This document shows, piece after piece, positions 36,801-48,800 of a DNA stretch of 64,000 bases. How positions within the stretch are numbered: position 1 is the first letter of the stretch; the number at the start of each line of letters is the position of its first letter. The stretch covers positions 4,471,501 to 4,535,500 of the forward strand of contig CM072339.1 of the NCBI GenBank assembly GCA_036874045.1. The letters run 5' to 3'. The stretch is from Cymodocea nodosa. Lineage: Eukaryota > Streptophyta > Magnoliopsida > Alismatales > Cymodoceaceae. The notes beneath the pieces were generated by a model. That model saw only the letters and a list, made by a program, of their open reading frames with translations. It made no database searches and had not been told where the DNA came from. Position numbers and translations under genes: made by a program.

Positions 36801-39800
36801 CTCTCTCTACTCAAGTGTTTGATTGAATAAGTGGTGAGGCTCACATGGACTATTTTTACACAAGAATTTGGTTGTTGTGACACAGTTTGGTCGATTGTTT
36901 TTTTAGCATTATGGAATTCATAGATTTTTTTTTCAAGAACCTCAATAGTACATTTGAGTGTCTAAATGGACATGACTACCTCCTTTGTGTCAACAACTTT
37001 ACCAACTTTCTTCTTACCTATTGTTGTCTAAAACATGTTACTCATCCCACTCTTGATTTGAAAGATGTAGACTATGAAGATTGGTGTGTGGTAGATGTAA
37101 TTGTCATTCATTGGTTGATTAATAGTATGAAACCATCTATATCTCAAAATGTTGTGATGCTTAAGCTAGTTAAGAAGATTTGGGATACTTTTGAGATGAC
37201 ATATAGGTATAAGAAAAACATTTCTCATGTTTTGGAGTTGTATGGATAGATCTTTAGCATCAAACGAGGGGAACATTCACTTCAAGACCATTTCACAGAC
37301 TTTCAAACTTTGATTGACGAACTTGAAGTACTTCAACCCCTTGTACTTGATTCCTAGATATTATGAAGGTATTAGGATGAATTGTATGTTGCTGTATTTC
37401 TTTATAGTTTCAACTCCAATTTAGAAGATAAGATATAGACACAAGTTTTAAGGGAAGATCATGTTCTAGATCTATCTTCAACCTTCTCTAAGGCCTTCAA
37501 AATCTCTCCATCTATATGTAGCTCCTTAGTTGACCATTCAATAATGATTGTATATGAATATGTCAAAGGGATAGTTGTCTTGTGGTGGTCATAACAAGTT
37601 TTCATTGTGTACTCATTGTGGTCGTACTAATCATGTTGTTGAGAAGTGTTAGGAAAAGTTCGGTAAGTTAGAAATAACTTGTGTGTCTGTGGGTGCACCT
37701 ATCTCTCTAATAGTTGATGGTGCCCTACATCCTTCACCATTAATGTCTTAGTCTATTTCAGTTTTGGTCGATAACTATGTTGAATTTCTAAAGTTCAAGG
37801 AATAGTATGCTTCCAATAGCTCCTCCTCCCATGCCTTGGTTGTCTTCTTTGGTATTGTTGCCTATTTGGTCTCTCTAAGTGATTCTTAGGTTATGGACTT
37901 TGATGCTTCCCCTCACATGATAGATATTCAACACCTTTTTCATTCCCTCTTTGGCCCTACCATTTTGTTTTTTGTATCTATAGCCAACAATCACACTTGT
38001 TTTGTTTCTAGACAATATGTTGTTTAGGTTAATTTCAATATGACACTTAAGGGGGGTTTGTGCATTTGGAATTTGATGGAAATGAAAATTTTTTTCGTTA
38101 GATTTTAAGGGTCCCTCCGTTTGTGCCTTTTGGGAAATGAATTCCAAACCTTCACTTGGGTTGGGAAATTTTCCTAACCTAAGAGGTCCGAATGTTATAG
38201 AATTCATTTTCCAACCTAAATCACGTCCCGCTCACCTCCCTGATTTGCATCTTGCTCGCCTCCCGTCTGCTCATCCCTTACTAGTCACTCGACTCCTGCC
38301 TGCTCATCCCTTGCTAATCGATAGTCGAAAGCCTCCCACTTGCTAGTCGAGAAGCCTCCTACCTGGTAGTCGAGAAGCCTCCTACCTGGTAGTCGAGAAG
38401 CCTCCTACCTGCCAATCGAGAAGCCTCCCTAAATCGCATCTTGCTTGCCTCCCGTCTACCTCGCCTCCTGTTTGCTCATCCCTCGCTAGTTAATAGTCAA
38501 AAGCCTCCTGCTCGCCCACTTGTCGAGAAGCCTCCCGCCCACATGTCGAGAAGCCTCCAACCCACATGTCGAGAAGCCTCCCGCCCACCAATCGAGATGC
38601 CTTCCTGAATCGTGTCTTGCTTGCCTCCCATTTGCTTATCCCTTGTTAATCGCTCGGCTCTTGCCTGCTCATCCCTCGTTAGTCGACAGTCGAAAGCCTC
38701 CCACCCACCATTCAAGAAGCCTCCCACTTGCTAGTTGAGAAGCCTCCTTGAATCACGTCTCGCTTGCCTCTCGTTCGCATACTCGCCTCTCATCTGCCTG
38801 CTCACCTCTTGTCTACTTGCTCGCCTCTTATTCCTTGTTAGTCGCTCGGCTCCTGCTCGCTCATCCCTCGCTAGTTGACAGTCGAAAGCCTCTCGCCTGC
38901 TAGTCAAGAAGCCTCCTTGAATTGCATCCCACTCGCCTCTCGTTTGCTTGCTCGCCTCCCATTTGCCCACTCGCCTCCAGTTGATCCCGTTGAAGCCTCC
39001 CCCTTGTGCTCACCATTCGTAGGAAAAAGTACTCGTCACCGTTACCTTTTCATGAAATTCCATTGTAGATAACAATTGTAACTCATGTTTATGTCTAATC
39101 TTTGCTTGATGTGGGTATCTGGTTGGTAGTAGAGCAAATGTTTATGAAGAACACATGATGCTTTGAGGAACCAAGAGCTATTGAAAATGAATGTAGACTG
39201 ACTATTATAAAAGTGTAAAAATAGTTGTCCAAATGTTGTTTGAAATTTGTTATCTGAAATTGTTCGTTATAGTTGGATAATGGGGAACATATTTTTAAAA
39301 ATGGGGTTTCTCATATTTTAGGAAAAATGATCACTCTTCTATTTTTTGTCATTTAAATGAAGTTTTTGGATTAGTTGAGTTGCTGCCATTGACACTTCAA
39401 AAATCATGAAAAACATTGGTTGCCAGATTTCAAAATGTGATTGCAAGTTATTTACATTTTCTGCTATGAACTTGGTTGTGAATCATATTAGTTAATATTT
39501 TTCCATAAAAGTACATCATTTTGCCTTTCTAAAGAGATTGATTTCATAGCATTTTGAGTTATGAGGTGAAAGTTACAAATTTCTAAATTTGAACGTGTGT
39601 TCGTTGGCTACACATTAATTTACAGTAGGACTACTCTAGGTTTTGTGATTTCTGTAAGTTTTTGGCTTAGAAAATTTATTTTAGTTATTTTTCTTTCGTA
39701 CTACTTTTAAAGAGCTTTGTGAAGTGAAGTGAAAGTTATGAAATGAACTTGGCAACATCTTTTTATGTAGGATTAATAACTCTTGTTTTTGTAAAGTAGA

Positions 39801-42800
39801 TAAAATAGATTTATGTCAAGATCTTGAAAATGAAGTACAAAAAGATAAATGTGATGTGCAAGTAGAAGACTCAACAAATGTAGAACAATATGAAATAGTT
39901 AACATTATTGGGAACAATATACAAGAGCAAAGGAAAGAAATTACAGATAAATTTTGTGAAAATATCATGAATGCAATGTGAGATGGTTGTGAATGAGAGT
40001 ATTACAAACATCATAATAAACATATTTATTGTAATATATCTTTTTTTGTTCCTTCAAATGGAATATAGAATTTAATAATATAATTTACCTTTTGTTGTTT
40101 TAAATATGTAATATAACTAAAATGTATCAATTTCTGTAATTTTTGATTTAATTTTATATAGAATAAATAGAATATAAGGATGATCTACATAGAATAATGA
40201 TATACTTAATTAATTGATAAATGATATATAAAGATTTAATTTAATAATATGTTAATTTATTAATGTAAGTAATTCATTCCTTGATTAATTACATTTTCAC
40301 TAATTACTTTAATTTGTTATTTAATTTTACTAAAATTCAATTCTGTTCAATTCCGTCATGTGCACAGACACCTAAATTTCAATTTTCATCAAATTTCTGA
40401 ATATGCACAAACACTCGAATTTCGAATTCTTTTCGTCAAATTCTGTTAGAATTCAAATTTTAAGTACATAAACACTTCCTTAAGGACATTCTTTTTGTGC
40501 TTGATTCCTTGTTAATCTTCTTTCTATAGGTGCCATTATTGAACAACTAGCTTATTTAGTTACCTTTTTTCCTTTTCATTATTTTTTCGAGATTTATAGA
40601 TGAGTTGAGACTTGGTTTGGGTCATAAAATAAAGTTAGGTGTCTATGTATTGGTTTGAGATGTGTTATCTTGTATGCTTGACATCTATTAGTGAAAGTCC
40701 AATTCTCTTACATTATCATTTGAGATATCCATTTCATCAAAAGCTTCAATAGTTCCTTCCTTGCTGCTTAGTTTCTCATTTTTATTGTAAGTTGTGTTAA
40801 TTGAATAAGCATTATCATGTTGCCTATTGTCAATCAAATCTATCATTCAATCAGTAACTTTCTTATCTTATTTATTATGATATTTGAGGGTCATCTATAA
40901 GTCCTTTCATGTTTGGCCACAAATATTACATTATTTTTATTGATGATCATTCTCAAGTCAATTAGGTATATCTATTGAAAGATGAGTTTCATGTGTTGGA
41001 TACTATTAAAATTTTCTTTAATAAAATCTAAAATCATTACTCTACTATTTCAAAATTTTTCTACATGGACAATGTTTTGGAATTCCAATAATTTGCTCTA
41101 CAACTTTTTTGTGAGTCTTTAAGAATTGTTTATCAAACTACTTGTATTCATATCTCTCAACAAAATAAAGTTGTAAAACGTAAACGTCAATATATCTTTG
41201 ATGTTGCTTGCATTCTTATGATGCATACGAAGGTGCTTTGATACTTGTGATTTGATGTTGTTCTCATTTCTACCTATTTCATCAATAGGATGCCTTCTAA
41301 CGCATTAGGAGGAAAAACCCCTCTACATTGTCTTTGTCTTGGTGATGAGTTGTTTTCCCTTGCTCATTGAGTTTTTAGGTGTGTTTTCTTTGTTTATGAT
41401 CTTACTTTAGGTCATGACAAGCTTGCCCTTCTATTGATTATCTTCATTGGATATTCTTGTATTCAAAATGGATATTGTTATCATATTCATTTTTAACATT
41501 TTCATGTTTTCTTTGATGTCACATTTTTTGAATCACATTTCTATTTCAAGTTCAACAAGGATACCATTGAAGCTATTTCACCCCTAGTTCTTACTATACC
41601 ACCTAACATTATAATTTTGCTAGTGCCATTTGTGTTAGCACTACCACTAGCTTAGTCACATGAATAGATGTCATTGCCAGGTGTATCATCGACGATGACC
41701 ATGCATTTCACCTATCACTCTGAACTCTCTTAATCTTTCCTTAGATGTGGGCTCCTCACTACCACCCACCTCTCTTGAGCTTCCCATTACCTTTCGTAGG
41801 GGCACCAGGTCTTATACTCTATATCCTATTTCTCATTTTATTTCTTATGCCATTTTAGAGTCTCTTTTGAGACATTATTTAAAAGCTTTATAGATACCTC
41901 GTTAGAGGACAACTATGGATGAGAAGATGTTAACCCTTACTTCTCGCTAGACATAGACCTTTGTTCTTTGCTCATTTGAGGCTAATGTGGTTACCTATTG
42001 TTGGATATATATTGTCAAGCATAAGACAAATGGTATCATAGACTAATACAAGGTACACTTGGTTACTCATAGTTAGACGCATGGGGTTGACTATGTCAAC
42101 ACATTTGCTCTTGTGGTTCGTATTAATTCTATTTGGATTTTCATCTTTATTGCTTTCAATCACTCCTAGGAGATGCACCAACTTGATGTCAACAATGCCT
42201 TCCTCTATGTTGATTTACAAGAATGAGTTTTGATGGAGCAACCTCCTAAATATGTTACTCAAGGAGAGTATATGGTGTGTCTACTTAAGAAGACCATTTA
42301 TGATATCAAACAAACCCTATGTGTATGGTTTCACAAGTTTAGTGAAGTGGTTACTGAAGGTGGTTTTATTTCATGTTAGACAAATAATTTTATCTTTGTG
42401 AGACGTACATTAACTAGACACAATATCATCACTTCTTATGTTGATGATATCCTTATTACAAGTAGTGACTCTCTTGACATTATCAAAATAAAGGCACATC
42501 TTGTGACTCATTTTGCTATTAAGGATATGGGATGGCCTAATTATTTTTTAGGTATAGAGTTTGCTTATGCCAAAGAAAATGGTTCTCTCTTTTAAGGAAA
42601 TTATGCTCTAGATCTTCTATAGGAAGTTAGCCTTCTAGAGTGCAAACCAAAAAATACTTTAATAAAACAAAGTCCTCCATTTTGGGATGTTACAATAGAA
42701 TTCCTTCTAGATCTTGGTAGATACGGGAGACTTATGGAAAATTGATTTATCTTACTGTTACTCACCTATATTTTACTTTTTTGTAGGACTCCTCTTCTAG

Positions 42801-45800
42801 TTCATGTAATGCCCAAGATAGGTCCCTTGGGATGGTGTGATTTGAGTTCTCTCTTATGTTAAATGAACTTTCGAAAAAGCTTGGTCTATAGGCATCAAAG
42901 ACATCTTCAAGTTGAGGTTTTTTTAGATTCAGGATATGTAGGAGACCAAGTAGATAGGAAGTTTACCTTAGGTTATTGCACATGTGCTAGAGGAAATTTG
43001 GTGACATGGTGGAGCAAGAAATAAAATGTTGTCTTACTATCTAGTGTAAAAGCAGAATATAGATTTATAGTTAAAACTGGTTGTGAGATGATGTGGATAA
43101 GATTCTTTTTATCTAAGCTAGCTTTTCTTATAGCTTAAACTATAGAGATGCATTCTAACAATCAAACCGTCATATATATTGCAAATAATCTCACCTTCTA
43201 TGAGAGGACTAAGCACATTGAAGTGGACCATCATTATGTTGGAAATCTCATCATAGATAGTATTATATCAATTCCTTACACTCCTCATTAGAACAACTAG
43301 CAGTTATTTTCACTAAAGGGCTAGGTAGTAGTGATTTTCAAAGATTGTGTAACAAGTTGACCATGCTAGATATCTTTGCTCCAATTTAAGGAGGAGTGTT
43401 AGAGTTAATTACTCATGTATATAATTGTGGGGGTGTAAATGTAAATGTTCCTGGTATATAGTTTTGTAACTCTTTGTAATTATTCAATACAATTTCATTT
43501 TTCCACTCAACTGTATCTTTACAAGTGATTTTGAAATACTGCTTAATGAAGAAACCAATGGGAAAAGCTTATATCATTTGATTCATATCTTTCACATTTC
43601 TTTGGGTTGAATGCACAAACACTAGATATGTTAGTGGTTTTCACATGTAAGTTTTTTTTGGGAGTTCAGAGTGAATCTCATTCAAAACAAGCAAGTATCA
43701 TCCATTACGGCAAAAGAACTGACCAAGTAGGACAAGATCTATAGGAAAAACGGACAAGAAAGCTAGATAAAAAGGGAAAATAGCAAAAAGGGAATGAACA
43801 GGTATCAGCCTCCTAAAAATGTTGGTTTGTTCAGATGTTGAATTACATATGTTAGATAAAAATGACAAAATAAAATAGACGATAATGCCAGATTCATGCA
43901 CAGTTTTCACAAAAAGTTTTCAATTTTCTTGTTTCCCGGTCATGCGTTGCCTTTTTTCAAAAAAATACTCAACCATTTTTTGACATTGTAATCCTTTATC
44001 CATCATTTGCTTGTGTCTTTTTGTTCTACATACACAAGAAACACAAGCAAATAGTTTTTCTGTTAATAATAGACCTTTGATTCACTCATTCATTATCTGT
44101 TAATGTCTTTTAGAGTAATACAAAAATGTCAGTTATATGTTTCTTGTGTACTTAATAGTTTGCAACATTTTATTATGCAAAACTTTGATGATTATATACA
44201 AATATTTTGCCTTGTCATACCTGTTTGTATGGCAAGTTTAACTAGTTCCATATGTTTATTATCCATTATATATTTTTCTCGTTCTCCATGTCACTTTGGG
44301 TATACTTCCTCCAATTTTCTTTCTCTTTTTTACCATATTGTTTACATATGTTTTAGACCTTATCCAGCTAATCCCTTTTTTAAAAGGATTAACTTCAAAC
44401 CAGAGATCTCTTTTTTTGAATGGGAAAGGCACCTCAAACCAGATATGATTGCTTAATTACTCTTTTTTGAAAGAGCCATATGCTGAAGTGGTTACTTAAC
44501 ATAAGAGGGAATATCATATAAATGATATTTAACCTATTTATTTGAAATTACCAGATTAATTTCCTCTTTACGTGCCTTCTACATTTTTGTCCAATATTTT
44601 GATTTTTTTTTCTTTTCAGAAATCAAATGCAGAAGATTCTTTAAGATCACTCAATATGGGCAATCAGAATGAACAAATATCTGGAATTCATGAGGCAAAT
44701 CTGTCATCTGTAAAAGGGACAGATAAAGTTCCATTTACAGAAAAGAGTTTCGGTGATCCAGCTTCGTCAGTTGTCAATCAAAATGGTATACAAGAACATG
44801 ATGTCGCTAACTTACAAAGTAGTATGAGAAGTCAGTGCTGCACTGAGAACAATAGAGAAACCATGAAATTATCTCAAAGGGTGCAGGCTAACTCTGGCAA
44901 TCATGGAGTTTCCTTGTATTCTTTGCCATCATCGCAATCCTTCTCCCCAAGCAGGTATTACTTCTTTAACTATGCATTTGCAAGGGTGAAATTGACTAAC
45001 TGCAAAAACTGACCTGGATTTTCTCTAATGTGCAACTTTACAAGGATATGTATATCTCCTACAATCTGTAGTAAACTGGTGGAGGGACTTTCTTGTCTTA
45101 TCTCTAGCAGGGTTGCACATGATTTCATTTGTTTAGAGTCAGAAAACCTGCTTGATGTGTACAAGCATAACCATTTTTATAAAAAGAATACAATACTTGT
45201 CTTTGTACAAGCATATACAAGGGATCACAATAACTTATCTTGTTTCATATGAACAAGATATGTATACATTATTATTATTACACTACTTAACATTCCCCCT
45301 CAAGTTGAAGTATATATATCAAATATATCCAACTTGTTATAAAAGATATCAAAAATACCATTCTCACGACCTTTAAGGTGTGTTTGTGCACTTAGAATTT
45401 GAAATTCGTAGAATTTGAATTCTAACAGAATTTAAATTTTACAGAATCTAACAGAAAGAATTTGAATTCTAAGTGTTTATGCACATTCAAGAATTTAATG
45501 GAAATTGAAGTTTAGGTGTTCGTGCACATGATAGAATTGAACATAATTGATTTTTAATGAAGTAATAAATTAAAGTAATTAGTAAAAATGTAATTAACTA
45601 ATGAATGAGTTAAAAGGACAAAATTAAGTTAATTAAATGAAATTATAACTTAGATAAAACATAAAAATATCTAAGTTAAAAGAAAAAATTAAATTGAATT
45701 GTAACTTTTATGTATAGGAATATCAAAGTTAAAAGAAAGGTTTTTGAATGAAGTTACAACTTAGATAAAAAATTTAAGAATATCTAAGTTGAAATACATT

Positions 45801-48800
45801 TCAATTAAATGGTTAGTAGAAGAAGAAGAAGAAGAAGAAGAAGAAGAAGAAGAAGAAGAAGAAGATCTTCAAAAATGGTATATATTTCCATAATCCATAA
45901 CTACAAGTATACAAGGGAAAAGGGAGATAGATAGATCTTTAGATGGATCCTTGTTAAGCACAAGACACTTAACACTCTCCCTTAAGTTGGAGCATACATA
46001 TCATACATGCCTAGCTAATTACAAAGTTTTCTAAAAACATTAGCATTCAACCATTTGGTGAGAATATCTGTGACCTGATCTTCAGACCTAATATAAGGAG
46101 TGGATATGATTTTCTTCTAAACATTATTGCAGATGAAATGACAATCTATTTCTACATGTTTGGTCCTTTTATGAAACATTGGATTGATAACAATATGTAT
46201 AACAGCTTGATTGTCACAATATATTGGCATTGAGTCACAACTGTTAACTCCTAGCTCAAATAACAAGGTCTTTAACTAAATTAATTTCGCAAAGGTGTTG
46301 GACATACTTTTGTATTCAACCTCAGCATTAGATTTTGTGATCACATTCTGTTTCTTGTTCCTCCACGTGACAAGATTGCCCTCAACATCAACATAGGTCA
46401 GGAAGCTAGATGTAGATTTCCTGCTAATCCTATCTCTAACATAACTTGCATCTAAGTAGCCTTCAATATTAGTATGACCATGTCTTTTATACAAAAGTCC
46501 TTTGTCAGGAGTTTGTTTAATGTATGCCAATAGGTGAAGAACACCACCTCAATGGACTTCTCTAGGTGAATGCATAAACTGACTAAGGAGATTAACAATG
46601 TAAGAGATGTCAGGCCTGGTTGTAGTTAAATAAATAAGCTTGCCAACAAGTCTCCTATATCGACCTGGATCATCAAAAAAGGGGGACTCAGTGTCCCATA
46701 AGGAGTGAGTCTATTCAATAAGTGTATCTTTTGGTTTGCATTCCTTATGTCCTGTCTCTTTAAGAAGATCTAGAGCATACTTCCTTTGAGATAAAGATAG
46801 AGTTCTATTAGAATGAACAAATTCAATACCTAAGAAATACTAAGGAGTTCCCATATCTTTTGTGGAGAAGTGTTTACAGAGAAAGAGTTTAGTATCTTCA
46901 ATACCTTGAACATCACTTCCAGTTAACAACATGTCATCCACATACACACAAGAATCACAATACCATGAGAGGTGTGCTTGATGAAGATGGAGTGGTCAAC
47001 TCTGCAGCTATGAAAACCATCACCTCACATAGCCTTGCAAAAGGTCTCGAACCAAGCTTTAGGGCTTTGTTTGAGACTATAGATGGTATTGTTAAGATCA
47101 CATACTTGCATCCCCTCCTGAGCAACATAACTAAGAGGTTGCTTTATGTAAACTTGCTCATCAATGTCACCCTATAAGAAGGCGTTTTTGAAATCAAATT
47201 GTACAAGAGGCTAGGACGAATTTACAACCAAGGATAGAAGAACTCGGATAGAATCAAGGTGTGCCACTAAAGAGAAATTCTCTGAATAGTCAACCCTATA
47301 CTCCTGAGTAAAGTCACGAGCAATTAGACGTGCCTTGTAACGATCAATAGTGCCATCAAGTTTACGCTTGATAGTGAACACCCATTGACAAGAAACTACA
47401 TTTGCCTCAAGAGGGCGTGAAACTAAATCCCACATATTATGTGAGAGAAGAATATTCATCTCCTCATCCATGGTAGCCTTCTAATAAGGTACCTAAAGAA
47501 CTTCCTGATAATCCTTTGGCAGAGACTCGTCAGTAATGGCAAGGGTAAAGACACGAGAATTAGGAGGAAGGTTAGTATAGGAAACAACAGGAGAAAGATG
47601 ATGATGGGTACAAGAGCGAGCTCCTTTGCATAAGGCAATAGGAAGATCCTCTTTATTCAGAGAGGTGGTAGGAGGTGATGACGTAGGGGTAGAGGAACCA
47701 ACAGTCGGATCAGAGGATGGAGTATCCACCATTTGGGGAATGTGTGGTCGTCGACGGTAAACCTGTAGTTTCTAGCTGACTATCCTTGGTGTGGTGTGAT
47801 TCCTCTACAGAAGATGTGACATCACAAGATAAAGGGATATCAAGAAAAGGAGGATCAAGAGTGGTAGACGAATAAAATGGTAAGTGGGAGGTATCATGAA
47901 AATATGACTGTGATTTGAAAAATGTGACATCTATGGAGACATAATAGTGCTTGGTTGGTGGATGATAAAGACGATATCCCTTTTGAATACGAGAGTACCC
48001 AACAAAGATGCACTTGATAGCATGGGGAGACAACTTGTTAAGGCTTGGTGTGTGGTTATGAACAAAAGCCACACAATCAAAGATTTTTAGTCGAATGGGA
48101 AAAAGGTCTTTTTCGGAATAAAGATGATTGAAGGAAACAACACCTCCCAAAGGGGTAGAAGGCATGCGATTGATCAAAAAATAGAAGAACAACATCAGCC
48201 TATAGATAATAAGAAACATGCATGTGAACCATAAGGGTACAAGTAACATCTAAGATGTGACGATGCTTGCGCTTGGCCACACCATTCTGTTGAGAGGTGT
48301 GGGGACAAGTGGTTTGATGAATGATGCTAGAAGACACACAAATATTCTAAAATTCATGATATAGAAACTCAAGAGCATTGTCTGTAAGTAAAATTTTTGG
48401 AAAGACAGAAAACTGATTTTTGATTTCAACTAAGAATTTTCTGAATACATCAAGAACATCCTTTCGTGATTTTAACAAGTAAGTCTACGAAACACGAGAA
48501 TAATCATTTACAAAAACAATGTAATATTTGTGCCTACCACAAGACACAACACAACTAGGACCCCAGATATTATAGTGAACAACATCAAACATATTAGGAG
48601 ATGAAACAAGACACAGATACTTAAAGGTAGCACGGTGATGCTTACCAAGTTGACAAGACTCACACTGAAAAGAAGGAAGAGAAAACCAAGGTAGGGCTTG
48701 ACACAACTTTTGATGAAACAGATGTCCAAGCTAACAATGCCACAAGAAGGAGGAATTAGAACTAGGAAGACTAGTCACTAGCTTTCGAGGAATATGATCA

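Larger units (their letters stand above)
36421..43512 (+). mobile_element. Complete copia element with short LTRs in intron 2, interrupted by Harbinger
   Basis: The LTRs, 36421-36536 and 43397-43512, are both exactly 116 bp. The target duplication is GTATC at 36416-36420 and 43513-43517. A primer-site-like TAGTATTAGAGCTT follows the first LTR, and the polypurine tract AAGGAGGAG precedes the second. A Harbinger derivative sits at 38051-40479, between the gag/protease and integrase parts. Confidence 0.9.

Noticed and set aside
38137..39072. Several 65-79-codon frames on both strands
   Set aside because: They are composed of the GAGAAGCCTCC/CTCGCCTCC minisatellite; composition explains them.
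44103..44456. 117-codon plus-strand frame
   Set aside because: It lies in intron 2, is hydrophobic low-complexity AT-rich sequence, and matches no domain.
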